64,000 nucleotides of DNA from the NCBI GenBank assembly GCA_030429545.1, contig JAUIFF010000009.1, positions 62,001 to 126,000 of the forward strand, given 5' to 3'. The notes beneath the pieces are model-generated. The model did no database searches and had not been told where the DNA came from. It saw only the letters and a program-made list of their open reading frames with translations. The stretch's first letter is position 1; each line of letters opens with the position of its first letter. The position numbers were made by a program, and so were the translations under genes. The stretch is from Polyangia bacterium. GTDB lineage: Bacteria > Myxococcota_A > Polyangia > Nannocystales > Nannocystaceae. Below are positions 1 through 8,001 of this stretch, in pieces.

Positions 1-1
1 C

Positions 2-685
2 GACGGCCGGGCCGACGGCGCCGACCTCGACATCAGCCTGTTGCACCCGCGACTACGTCGACGGACATCGTTTCTCACGCGCATGGCGGTCGCGGTGTTT
101 ACCGAGGCAGTCGCGCAGGCGGGGGCCGACAAGCAGGCGCTGGCGATCGTGTTTGGCTCGGTCTTTGGCGAGATTGTGACAACCTACGACCTTCTGGTAC
201 AGCTGGCTGAAGGTACAGACGAGTCGTTGTCGCCGATCAAGTTTCACAACAGTGTCCACAACACGGCGCCCGGGTACCTCTCGATCGCCTGCCAAAATCG
301 CGAGATCAACACGGCGATTACGGCCGGGTGGTCGACGGTTGCGATGGGCGTTGTCGAGGCCGCGACATTGTTGCAGGTGCACCAAAGCCTGGAACATGTC
401 GCGGTTGTCGTCGCCGAAGAGTCGCTACCCAAGCAGCTGGCATTTGCCGGGCGCTATGCCTCGCTCGCCGCGGCCTTTGTCTTTTCCCGTGCACGCAGCG
501 ATGGCCCAACCTGGGAATTGGTGCGGCGCCAGGCGTGCCCAAGTCGCGGTGAAGTGCCTCCCAACTACGAACACAATCCCTGCAGTCCGGCGATCACGCT
601 TCATCGGGCGTTGGCCGAAGGTCGGGGCGATGTCTCCCTCGAACGCGGTGACGGTCCTGGGTGGATGCTGATACAAGAAACCTGA
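2..685 (+). CDS. Beta-ketoacyl synthase-like protein (aryl-polyene type), 5' truncated
   Basis: The gene enters from the left edge; 227 C-terminal residues are visible and the stop is at 683-685. The stretch NSVHNTAPGYLSIA followed by a Gly/Ala-rich region matches the beta-ketoacyl synthase-like (Ketoacyl-synt_2, chain-length-factor-like) proteins of aryl polyene and flexirubin clusters, which partner a true ketosynthase in building the polyene chain. No catalytic Cys is visible in this part. It overlaps the next gene by 25 nt if that gene starts at 661, and the following dehydratase, ketoreductase and flavoprotein support the pathway call. The fold assignment is fairly safe; the exact role within the cluster is inferred. 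Confidence 0.78.
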   Translation, partial: DGRADGADLDISLLHPRLRRRTSFLTRMAVAVFTEAVAQAGADKQALAIVFGSVFGEIVTTYDLLVQLAEGTDESLSPIKFHNSVHNTAPGYLSIACQNREINTAITAGWSTVAMGVVEAATLLQVHQSLEHVAVVVAEESLPKQLAFAGRYASLAAAFVFSRARSDGPTWELVRRQACPSRGEVPPNYEHNPCSPAITLHRALAEGRGDVSLERGDGPGWMLIQET

Positions 686-1149
686 AAGCCGTGGCCAAGT
701 CCTTTCCCGACCTCGAAGAACTCGTACCCCACAGCCGGGAGATGCTGTTGTTGGACCACGTGTTGGCCTGGGACGGTACTGTCTTGCAGTGTCAGGCGTC
801 GATTCGTCCAGACACCGTATTTGTCATCGATGGCGAGGCGCCGGCCCTGATGGCGATTGAGCACCTGGCCCAAACCTGTGCCACGTTTATGGGCTTGCGC
901 GCCCACGAAAACAACGAGCCCGTGCGGTTGGGTTATTTGTTGGGTTGCCGGACCTTCGACGTTCACACCGATGTGTTGGCTGTGGGCGACACGCTGGTGC
1001 TCGAAGTCCAAGAAGTTGGGGCCCTGCAAACCATGGCGAGTTTTGAGTGTCGGGCGATGCGGGGCGACGAGGTTGTGGCGACGGGGGTACTCAACGTGAT
1101 GTATGCAGATACACCCGTTCACAAAGTCGGCTACGAGTCGCAGTCCTAA
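661..1149 (+). CDS. Hotdog-fold 3-hydroxyacyl-ACP dehydratase-like protein (ApeP-like)
   Basis: A 162-residue hotdog protein. The N-terminus has the FabA/FabZ-like pattern LVPHSREMLLLDHV, and MAIEHLAQT corresponds to the central hotdog helix, where the Glu sits at the usual catalytic position. ApeP-type dehydratases remove water from 3-hydroxyacyl-ACP during polyene elongation. GTG 661 overlaps the ketosynthase-like gene; GTG 691, just after that gene's stop, gives a protein beginning MAKSFPDLEELVPH that fits family length better. Neither start has a strong ribosome-binding site. Expression is probably coupled to the upstream gene. Confidence 0.75.
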   Translation: MDADTRNLKAVAKSFPDLEELVPHSREMLLLDHVLAWDGTVLQCQASIRPDTVFVIDGEAPALMAIEHLAQTCATFMGLRAHENNEPVRLGYLLGCRTFDVHTDVLAVGDTLVLEVQEVGALQTMASFECRAMRGDEVVATGVLNVMYADTPVHKVGYESQS

Positions 1150-1307
1150 GTCGTGTGGGCGTGCGCCACAGCCGGTCATGCGGGGCACGCGGGTCATGCC
1201 GGTCAGGCGGACCTGTGCGGCTGGGTAGTGCGCCGGTCGCTGGGTCGGCCAACGCGAGTCGGTGGGCTGGCGTATTGTCGCATCTGGGCGACAATTCGGC
1301 GGCCTAG

Positions 1308-2066
1308 ATGTACACTCGCCCCGTGAGCCGCGTGCCAGAACCCCAGTCTGTTCGAGCCCTCGTCACCGGTGCCAGCCGCGGTATTGGGGCGGCGGTTGCC
1401 CAGGCACTCGCCGCCGCCGGCCACCCCGTTGTGGTCAACTACCGCAGCAACCACGTCGCCGCCCAAAAAGTTGTAGGAGCAATAAGATTTGCGGGGGGCG
1501 AAGCTGTGGCCGCCGCCTTCGACGTCGCCAATGCAACTGCGGTGGCCGAGGCGATGGCGGCCCTAGGCGAAGATCCGAGGCCTATCGCAATTGTGGTCAA
1601 CAACGCCGGGGTTGCCCGCGACGCCGCGTTTCCAGCCCTCAAATCCGAGGATTGGCACAGGGTTTTACACACGACGCTCGACGGGTTTTTCCATGTCACC
1701 CAGCCGTTGGTGATGCCGATGGTTCGCCTGCGCTGGGGGCGGATCATCAACATGGCTTCGCTGTCCGGGGTGATTGGAAATCGCGGTCAGGTCGCCTACG
1801 CGGCGGCCAAGGCCGGACTGATTGGGGCGACCCGGGCACTGTCGCTCGAACTCGCCAAACGCAACATCACCGTCAACGCGATTGCCCCTGGTCTTATCGA
1901 GACCGACATGATCGCCGACTTGCCACGGGACAAGGTCATTCCTCAGATTCCTGTGCGCCGGCTCGGTACCCCACAGGAAGTCGCGGAACTCGTGCGTTTT
2001 TTAGCCAGCCCACGTGCGGCCTACATCACCGGGCAGGTGATCGGTATCAGCGGCGGGATGGGCTAG
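1308..2066 (+). CDS. 3-oxoacyl-ACP reductase, SDR family (FabG/ApeQ-like)
   Basis: A 252-residue short-chain dehydrogenase. It shows the nucleotide-binding motif TGASRGIG near residues 20-27, the NNAG motif, a catalytic Ser in INMASLSG and the YxxxK pair in AYAAAKAG. The C-terminus ends ISGGMG, as in FabG. It reduces 3-ketoacyl-ACP to 3-hydroxyacyl-ACP, the step before the dehydratase at 661-1149. About 160 bp separate it from that gene. ATG 1308 and GTG 1323 are both possible starts; the motif spacing slightly favours the shorter form. In this context it probably serves polyene rather than housekeeping fatty acid synthesis. Confidence 0.85.
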   Translation: MYTRPVSRVPEPQSVRALVTGASRGIGAAVAQALAAAGHPVVVNYRSNHVAAQKVVGAIRFAGGEAVAAAFDVANATAVAEAMAALGEDPRPIAIVVNNAGVARDAAFPALKSEDWHRVLHTTLDGFFHVTQPLVMPMVRLRWGRIINMASLSGVIGNRGQVAYAAAKAGLIGATRALSLELAKRNITVNAIAPGLIETDMIADLPRDKVIPQIPVRRLGTPQEVAELVRFLASPRAAYITGQVIGISGGMG

Positions 2067-2075
2067 GCGATACCA

Positions 2076-3260
2076 ATGCATGTACATGATGTCCTGGTGA
2101 TCGGTTGCGGGCCCGCGGGCTCAACCGTCGCCAACTATCTCGCCCGTGCCGGTATCGATGTGGCGGTGTTCGACCGCGAGCAGTTTCCCCGGTTCCATGT
2201 CGGCGAGTCACTGCTGCCCGCCGAGCTTCCGATTTTCGATGAGCTCGGTTTAGCCGATCTGCTGGCCACGTTTCAAGTCAAACAGGGGGCCGAGTTTTTC
2301 GATGAGCAAACCGGCGACTTTGCCGAGTTTTTGTTTGCCGATGGGCTCGATGGCACGCCGAGCCATGCCTACCAGGTCGATCGGGCGACGTTTGACAACC
2401 TGTTGGCACAAAAAGCAGCTGAGGTCGGGGCCACGATCCATTTTGGTACAACGGTGTCGTCGGTTGCGTTCACCCCAAACAAGGTGCAGATACAAACAAG
2501 TCGGGGGCCAGTCGCCGGACGATACTTGGTCGACGCCAGTGGTCAAGACGCTGTGCTGGCCAAGCAACTCAAAGCCCGGGAACCCTTGCGTGAGCTCGGT
2601 CGGGCCGCGGCGTTTTGCCACTTCTCCAACCTTCGCCCCGAGGTCGTTCGCGAGTTGCAAGCGCGCGGCAACGTCAAGATTCTGATGATCGAAGATGGCT
2701 GGCAGTGGGTCATTCCACTGGTCGATGGCCGCCTGAGCACCGGTGTGGTCAAGTGGCGAGGTCGGATCGATCAGGCGTTACTTTCCCATGTGTTGAGCAC
2801 GTCGCCGCTGCTGCGCCGCCTGACCGAAGGGGCAACTCAAACCCCAATTCGGGTTGTCAGCAACTTTAGCTACCGCAACACCCAGGCCCACGGAACGCGT
2901 TATGTGTGTGTGGGAGATGCTGGCTGCTTCCTCGATCCGATCTTTTCTTCGGGTGTCTCACTGGCCATGCAGGGGGCTGCGAAACTCGCCGCGGTGTTGG
3001 TTCGTGCACTGCAGTGCGGAGACGAGGGGGGAGTGGACCTCATGGCGGGATATGCCGACCACATGGCCAGGGGCTACACGGCATTTGAGAGTTTGATTCG
3101 CCGGCTTTACCACTCGCGTTTCGTCGCCAATCTGTTTTTTGCGGCAAACCCAGACCCTGAGCTACGTAGGGGACTTATCTCGATGCTGGCCGGCGACCTG
3201 TGGCGAGACGACAACCGCTTTCAAAAAATGTTGTTGCGCAGTTCGAGGCGGCAACGCTAG
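2076..3260 (+). CDS. FAD-dependent oxidoreductase, halogenase-like
   Basis: A 394-residue flavoprotein. It begins with the Rossmann motif VIGCGPAGSTVANYLARAG, followed by PRFHVGESLLP, a signature of flavin-dependent halogenase-like and geranylgeranyl-reductase-like monooxygenases. GWQWVIPL and GDAGCFLDPIFSSGV form the second part of the FAD site. Proteins of this class are common in aryl polyene and dialkylresorcinol clusters, but I do not see clear halogenase-specific residues, so the reaction is left open. It starts 10 bp after the ketoreductase stop. Its first codons, ATG CAT GTA CAT, contain a copy of the dispersed TGYANNTRCA motif. Confidence 0.8.
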   Translation: MHVHDVLVIGCGPAGSTVANYLARAGIDVAVFDREQFPRFHVGESLLPAELPIFDELGLADLLATFQVKQGAEFFDEQTGDFAEFLFADGLDGTPSHAYQVDRATFDNLLAQKAAEVGATIHFGTTVSSVAFTPNKVQIQTSRGPVAGRYLVDASGQDAVLAKQLKAREPLRELGRAAAFCHFSNLRPEVVRELQARGNVKILMIEDGWQWVIPLVDGRLSTGVVKWRGRIDQALLSHVLSTSPLLRRLTEGATQTPIRVVSNFSYRNTQAHGTRYVCVGDAGCFLDPIFSSGVSLAMQGAAKLAAVLVRALQCGDEGGVDLMAGYADHMARGYTAFESLIRRLYHSRFVANLFFAANPDPELRRGLISMLAGDLWRDDNRFQKMLLRSSRRQR

Positions 3261-3397
3261 CCACACAGTGAGGCTTTTCGCCTATACACATGTACAGATG
3301 GGACAGGTCTGATACCCCCAGAATTGTAGGTGCACGAAAGGTTGCTGTCGTCGGCTGCGTAGTTTACCGTGAGCGCCGAAAACCGTAGGAGAGCGTC

Positions 3398-4552
3398 ATG
3401 ACTTCCTTACACAAGTTCCTTACCCCTGTTTGCGTCGGTTCCTTGCTTCTGCTGACCGCCTGTCCTCCCCCCTCCTCTGAGGGTACCGATACGGATAGCG
3501 AGACAGAGACAGAGACCGAGTCCGAGTCCGACACCGATACGACGGCCGGCCCGACTACCGGGACGATGCCGACGACGACGACGAACACAACGACAAACAC
3601 CACAACTGAAGACCCAACAACTGAAGATCCGACGACCGAAACCACGGACGACCCGCCCACGACCACCGAGGATCCCGCTGAGTGCGGCAACGGCGAGGTC
3701 GAAGAGGGCGAAGAGTGCGACGGCGGCGATGATTGTACATCGAGCTGCACACTCAATGTCTGTGGCGACGGTGAGCAACTCGGCGACGAGGCCTGCGACG
3801 ACGGCGAGAACAACGGCAACTACAACTTCTGTAACGCCGACTGTTCGGGTCTAGGTCCGTCCTGCGGTGACGGCAACCTCGACGAGGGCGACGAGGACTG
3901 CGACTCCGACGACCCGCAGTCTGGTTGCCTTGCTTCGAGCTGCACATTCGCCAAGGACTGCGCCGAGATCCAAGCTGAGTACGAGCTCGACGAGGCCAGC
4001 TCCGGGCCATACACGATTCGCCCCGAGCTCAAGCCCGACGAAGATGTCGCCGTCCACTGCGACATGAGCGGCGGTTGGACCTACGTCAAATCCGGCGATT
4101 TGATCGCCGACAGTTCGGCCGCTGAAGCCTCCGCCCATTGTGCCGACACCTTCGGTCTCACGCTGTTTTACCCCGGTAGCGAGGCGCACCTGCTGTCGGC
4201 GATCGGCGTGGCCCTCAACCCCGAGATCCTCCCGGCTCTCGAACTCAACATCGCCCTGTCCGACCCGGGCTACCTCAGCATCATGGCGATCTACCCCAAG
4301 GTCGCGGGCGAGAGCTGTGCGGGCATGGCCCTCAACAACGACGCCTGCCCCGAGTGGGCTCCCCCCGGCGACGGCCCCTGGTGGGTCACCGCCGAGAGCC
4401 TGAGCGAAAGCCAACCGGGCACCAACAACTGTGAAGGCTGCTCGATGCTCTACGAGGTCGACGCCGAGCAGATGGCGGTGATCGGCTACGAGGCCTTCAA
4501 GGCCGGTGGCAACGGGGCTAGCTCGAACATCTTCTTGTGTCGCGCGCCCTAA
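3398..4552 (+). CDS. Lipoprotein with Cys-rich DUF4215-like repeats and fibrinogen-like domain
   Basis: A 384-residue exported lipoprotein. The signal peptide ends in lipobox LLTAC (Cys about 22). Residues 25-90 are a Thr/Glu/Asp/Ser/Pro linker. Residues about 92-190 are Cys-rich repeats of the 'CGNGEVEEGEECD' type common in myxobacterial surface proteins. The C-terminal part has the fibrillar-collagen/fibrinogen-like pattern GPYTIRP...VHCDMSGGWTYVK with several further Cys. It is paralogous to the gene at 4763-5911 over its whole length. It probably displays a Cys-stabilised binding domain on the cell surface; the ligand is unknown. Confidence 0.8.
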   Translation: MTSLHKFLTPVCVGSLLLLTACPPPSSEGTDTDSETETETESESDTDTTAGPTTGTMPTTTTNTTTNTTTEDPTTEDPTTETTDDPPTTTEDPAECGNGEVEEGEECDGGDDCTSSCTLNVCGDGEQLGDEACDDGENNGNYNFCNADCSGLGPSCGDGNLDEGDEDCDSDDPQSGCLASSCTFAKDCAEIQAEYELDEASSGPYTIRPELKPDEDVAVHCDMSGGWTYVKSGDLIADSSAAEASAHCADTFGLTLFYPGSEAHLLSAIGVALNPEILPALELNIALSDPGYLSIMAIYPKVAGESCAGMALNNDACPEWAPPGDGPWWVTAESLSESQPGTNNCEGCSMLYEVDAEQMAVIGYEAFKAGGNGASSNIFLCRAP

Positions 4553-4574
4553 GCAGAGCTGTGTATCTACAACC

Positions 4575-4605
4575 AAGCCCGTCGGTTCTGCCGGCGGGCT
4601 TTTTG
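4575..4605 (+). terminator. Rho-independent terminator
   Basis: An 11-bp stem (AAGCCCGTCGG with CCGGCGGGCTT, one mismatch) with a 5-nt loop is followed by TTTTTG. It lies 23 bp after the stop of the first fibrinogen-like lipoprotein gene and separates it from its paralogue. Confidence 0.85.
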
Positions 4606-4762
4606 TTTGCCGGGCGCCCGGGCCGTGGGCGGGTTGGCTCCTGATGGGTGATGGCGCCAGTTCGGTCGCCAAAAAATCACAAACTACGCGCAATTGCGAC
4701 CGCCACAACTTGACCCCTAGCCGCCGGTGGCGTGTATCCTCCCGGGACTAGTTCGAAAGGAC

Positions 4763-5911
4763 ATGGCTTTGGGAACCTACAAGACTGACCTACTTCGTCT
4801 GCTGACCGCTCCTGCGTGGATGTTGCTCGCGCTCCCCCTCGCCGGGTGCCTCACCGCCCCGCCGGTTGAGACCACGGGTTCCGAATCGGACACCGATTCG
4901 GAGACGACGACGACAACGGGCCCTGGCCCGACGACCAGTACCAACACCACCACCACGCCGACCACCGTCACCCCGACCACGGAAACAACCACGGATTCGG
5001 AGTCGGAGTCGGAGACCACGACCGAAGACCCAATCGTTTGCGGCAACGGTGAGATCGAGGCTGGCGAGGAATGCGATGATGGTCCCGACAACAGCGACGG
5101 GGCCTCGTGTACAAGTGATTGTAAGCTCAACATTTGCGGGGACGGGCTGATCCTCGAAGGTGGTGAGGCTTGCGACGACGGTACGAGCAACGGCGAGTAC
5201 GGAGCGTGTGCTAGCGACTGCTCCGGCCCAGGCCCGTATTGTGGCGACGGCATGGTCGATGCCGACAACGAACAGTGCGACGGTGGCGGTGCCGAGGATG
5301 GCTGTGTCGCCAGTACCTGCCAGCTTGCAGTCTCGTGCCTAGAGCTGCTCGAAGAGTACGACGACCTGGTCTCCGGGCCGTTCACCATTTACCCGAAAGA
5401 CAAGGACACGCCGACCGAAGTCTACTGCGACATGACCGGTGGCTGGACGTACTTGAAGTACCGAACCGCACCCGACAACCTTGCAGCGAGTGAGGCCGAA
5501 GCATCCTGTATGGAGCACGGTCTGCACCTGTTTTACCCGTCGACCGAGATGCACCTGATTTCGGCGCTTGGCGTGGCCATGAGCGACACCCTGATTCCCG
5601 TCGGCGGTGATATGCCCGACCCGAATCCCAACTACCTGCGGATCATGGCTCTCTACCCGAGCGAGGCCGGTCAGAGCTGTGTCGACTTCCCGTTCAACTC
5701 CGAGGATTGTCCCGAGTGGGAGTCGGCCGATGGTGGCTCGTGGTGGGTGACGTCGCAACCGGTGTCAGGCCAACCGGGCACGTCCAACTGCGCGGGGTGC
5801 TCGCTGTACTACACAGCCGACCCGGAGATGATGGCGGTGACCAGCTACGAGGCCTTCACCAACGGTGGCAAGGGAGCCGAGTCGGGCTACTTCCTGTGTA
5901 GCGCCTACTAA
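4763..5911 (+). CDS. Lipoprotein with Cys-rich DUF4215-like repeats and fibrinogen-like domain (paralogue)
   Basis: A 382-residue paralogue of the preceding lipoprotein. The signal peptide has lipobox PLAGC, followed by a Thr/Glu/Ser/Asp linker, Cys-rich CGNGEIEAGEEC-type repeats and a C-terminal domain with GPFTIYPKD and VYCDMTGGWTYLKY. ATG 4763 is preferred over the in-frame GTG at 4727 because it gives a compact signal peptide and has AAAGGA just upstream. The two copies have separate terminators, so they are probably independent transcription units from a tandem duplication. Their Cys positions are conserved while the linkers differ. Confidence 0.8.
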   Translation: MALGTYKTDLLRLLTAPAWMLLALPLAGCLTAPPVETTGSESDTDSETTTTTGPGPTTSTNTTTTPTTVTPTTETTTDSESESETTTEDPIVCGNGEIEAGEECDDGPDNSDGASCTSDCKLNICGDGLILEGGEACDDGTSNGEYGACASDCSGPGPYCGDGMVDADNEQCDGGGAEDGCVASTCQLAVSCLELLEEYDDLVSGPFTIYPKDKDTPTEVYCDMTGGWTYLKYRTAPDNLAASEAEASCMEHGLHLFYPSTEMHLISALGVAMSDTLIPVGGDMPDPNPNYLRIMALYPSEAGQSCVDFPFNSEDCPEWESADGGSWWVTSQPVSGQPGTSNCAGCSLYYTADPEMMAVTSYEAFTNGGKGAESGYFLCSAY

Positions 5912-5930
5912 CGCCTGCCAACAGCTGAAG

Positions 5931-5959
5931 ATGGGCCGCTTACACGCGGCCCATTTTTT
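5931..5959 (+). terminator. Rho-independent terminator
   Basis: A perfect 9-bp stem, ATGGGCCGC with GCGGCCCAT, has a 6-nt loop and is followed by TTTTT. It ends transcription of the second fibrinogen-like lipoprotein gene. Confidence 0.88.
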
Positions 5960-5982
5960 ATGCTTGTACATGCTTTCCCAAG

Positions 5983-6405
5983 CTAGGTCCGCGCCCCAAT
6001 GAGCGCGGCAACGGCCTCACTGACACTGCGAAACACATCGATGTTGACCCCGGATTCGCGGCGGTGACGGTGTATTTGCAACTTTCCCACTTCGGTCCGA
6101 ACGACGATCGCGGTGCGGGTGAACCCGAGGAACACCTGCTTGCGGACTTCGTCGAGGAGGCCCTCAAACTGCGGATCGTTGCGCCCACGAACCAGGCGAA
6201 GGTCGAGGAGGAGGCTCTGGTCGCTGCGGTCACGTACCGGCAACAGTGTCGAGCGCCGGGTGAGTTCGTCGCGCGCAGTAGCGATATCGGGAAACGCCGC
6301 GGCCCGGCGGATAACCCAAACGATCTTCTCGGGCCGCAACCACAGAATTTCGGTGTACGGGGACGCGTACAGCTGCTCAGCATGCTCAGGTGGCGACTCG
6401 TACAT
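5983..6405 (-). CDS. Conserved hypothetical protein, copy A of tandem pair
   Basis: A 140-residue soluble protein with no signal peptide or membrane segment. It is paralogous to the gene at 6459-6881. Shared features are an early aromatic strand (EILWLRPEKIVWVIRR), a central LLLDLRLVRGRNDPQFE block and a C-terminal VVRTEVGKLQ-type strand. The alternating beta/alpha pattern and size resemble STAS or SpoIIAA-like domains, but I cannot confirm that. The two copies are 53 bp apart on the same strand with this one downstream. The function is unknown. Confidence 0.65.
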   Translation of the reverse strand: MYESPPEHAEQLYASPYTEILWLRPEKIVWVIRRAAAFPDIATARDELTRRSTLLPVRDRSDQSLLLDLRLVRGRNDPQFEGLLDEVRKQVFLGFTRTAIVVRTEVGKLQIHRHRRESGVNIDVFRSVSEAVAALIGART

Positions 6406-6458
6406 GCCCCTTGATACCCAACATTGACCGTTCCCGGCAACGGTCGCGGGTCTTGGTC

Positions 6459-6881
6459 TTAGGGGCCTGTCAGGTAGCGAACTGCAGCCTCGAAGTCGCG
6501 ATAAAGGGCCGCAGTGGTCCCGGTCTCCCGCTCTTGTCGCTGCAATTGCATCTGGCCAACAGCGGTGCGGATAAGCACGACACGGCGCTCGTAGCCGGCG
6601 AACAGGGCAGGGCGATGTTCGGCGATCAGCTGTTCAAAGCGCGGGTCGTTGCGGCCGCGAGCCTCGCGTAGATCGATCAACAACGACCAGCCGTGACGTT
6701 GCGAATTTGGGATGACCCCGTTGACTTGTTGGAGTTGGTCTCGGGCGGTTTCGTAGTCGGGGTAGGGCTCCTGTGAGCGGATGATCCACACCAGTCGCCG
6801 AAGACGGTCAACGGCAACGCGAAAATAGGGTGTTTGGAACATGTCCTCCGTGTCGAGGAGGGGGACGACATCGGGTTCCAT
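6459..6881 (-). CDS. Conserved hypothetical protein, copy B of tandem pair
   Basis: A 140-residue paralogue of the gene just downstream. It carries RLVWIIRS, SLLIDLREARGRNDPRFE and VVLIRTAVGQMQ at equivalent positions. The ARGRNDPxFE block is the most conserved part and probably forms the functional surface. There is no catalytic motif, signal peptide or membrane helix. It is first in the pair and lies divergently from the membrane protein gene at 7045. A STAS-like fold is a guess from secondary-structure pattern only. Confidence 0.65.
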   Translation of the reverse strand: MEPDVVPLLDTEDMFQTPYFRVAVDRLRRLVWIIRSQEPYPDYETARDQLQQVNGVIPNSQRHGWSLLIDLREARGRNDPRFEQLIAEHRPALFAGYERRVVLIRTAVGQMQLQRQERETGTTAALYRDFEAAVRYLTGP

Positions 6882-7044
6882 CGGCGCCGATTTTAACAGC
6901 TATGGTTGGGTCGTGTTGTCGCATGTGTAAAGGCTCGGCGAATTCGCCCGGGCCGGATGTCGCCGGCCTGCTCGCTAAACTGCTCAACCGTATTTGTGTT
7001 TGCTACGATGGGTCGGTTCAGGCAGGTTAGCGGGCCAACAGCGG

Positions 7045-8001
7045 ATGGGACGACGTCAAAAATTCCGGCGGGCATGGAGCCTCGCCCTTTGCTTGTCTCT
7101 CGGGACAGCTCCGCCGTTGGTTCCGATTGCCCGCGCGACGCCGGATGTCGATGCCGCGACCGAGCGCTACAAGGCCGGTTTGTCGCTGATGAAGTCTGGT
7201 GACCACGTCGGAGCAGCCGAAGCATTCGCGGAAGCCTTTGACCTCGTACCCACTTCTCAGCGAGAGGTCCGGGCGGGCGTCCTGTTCGACCTTGTGCAGG
7301 CCCGCCGCAAGGCGGCCACCGGCGACGACGAGACACCGGTGTCATCGTCGCGTCACCTGTGTGGTGCACGGGCCAAGTTGACGATGTACCTCGGCGACAT
7401 CACCCAGCAGTACGGCGAAAAGGCGGCCAAGTTTCGCGATACGCGGAAGGCTAAAAAACTGCTCAAGACGGTTGAGCAGGAGATTGTCGATGCCGGCGAG
7501 ATCATTCCCGAGGCCTGTGCAACGCTCGACGAGCAACAGGCCCCAACGCCGGATTCCACCGATCCTCAAGACGCTTCACAGGCGCCACAGTCCACCGAGG
7601 TTGAGGAGAACTCCAAGACGGCACCGACAAAACCCGGTCGTCCGTTGGTAATAGCCGGGGCGGCGACACTTGGCAGTAGCAGCATTTTTTGGGGGATGTT
7701 GATCGGTGGCTTGGCGATTGGCAACCGGGCCGACAGCGATGGTAATTTATATGTAGATGCAGGTATCTCGGCCGGGGCTCCGGTTTCGCAAACAGACCCG
7801 ACATTGCTCGAGATCGAGGCGCGGGGCCGCCGTGGCAACCGCTTGGCAATCGCCGGTGGTGTACTTGCAACCGCGATTTCAGCGACCGGCGCAGCCTTGC
7901 TGATCATCGGTTTGCGCCGCAACGGTCGCTCAAAGCAAGTCGCCTGGGTTCCGGTGTGGGGCACCAAACAGGTTGGAGTAGGCCTTGCAGGCAGGTTCTG
8001 A
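7045..8001 (+). CDS. Exported membrane protein with TPR-like N-terminus, coupled to a Ser/Thr kinase
   Basis: A 318-residue protein. ATG 7045 gives a signal peptide (Arg-rich start, then SLALCLSLG); an earlier in-frame start at 6994 would bury it. Residues 35-150 are helical and TPR-like (YKAGLSLMKSGDHVGAAEAFAEA). A Pro/Thr/Ser linker follows, then two hydrophobic segments (about residues 205-230 and 270-300). The kinase gene overlaps its 3' end by 17 nt, indicating coupled translation. Myxobacterial kinases often sit beside such TPR membrane proteins, so it may be a partner or substrate; this is inferred. Confidence 0.72.
   Translation: MGRRQKFRRAWSLALCLSLGTAPPLVPIARATPDVDAATERYKAGLSLMKSGDHVGAAEAFAEAFDLVPTSQREVRAGVLFDLVQARRKAATGDDETPVSSSRHLCGARAKLTMYLGDITQQYGEKAAKFRDTRKAKKLLKTVEQEIVDAGEIIPEACATLDEQQAPTPDSTDPQDASQAPQSTEVEENSKTAPTKPGRPLVIAGAATLGSSSIFWGMLIGGLAIGNRADSDGNLYVDAGISAGAPVSQTDPTLLEIEARGRRGNRLAIAGGVLATAISATGAALLIIGLRRNGRSKQVAWVPVWGTKQVGVGLAGRF

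Noticed and set aside
2076-3260. Calling the flavoprotein a tryptophan halogenase
   Set aside because: The FAD motifs fit the wider superfamily, but I could not identify halogenase-specific residues by eye.
4710-4740. TTGACC and TATCCT as promoter of the second fibrinogen-like lipoprotein
   Set aside because: The 19-bp spacing is too long and both boxes are imperfect, so I do not call it.
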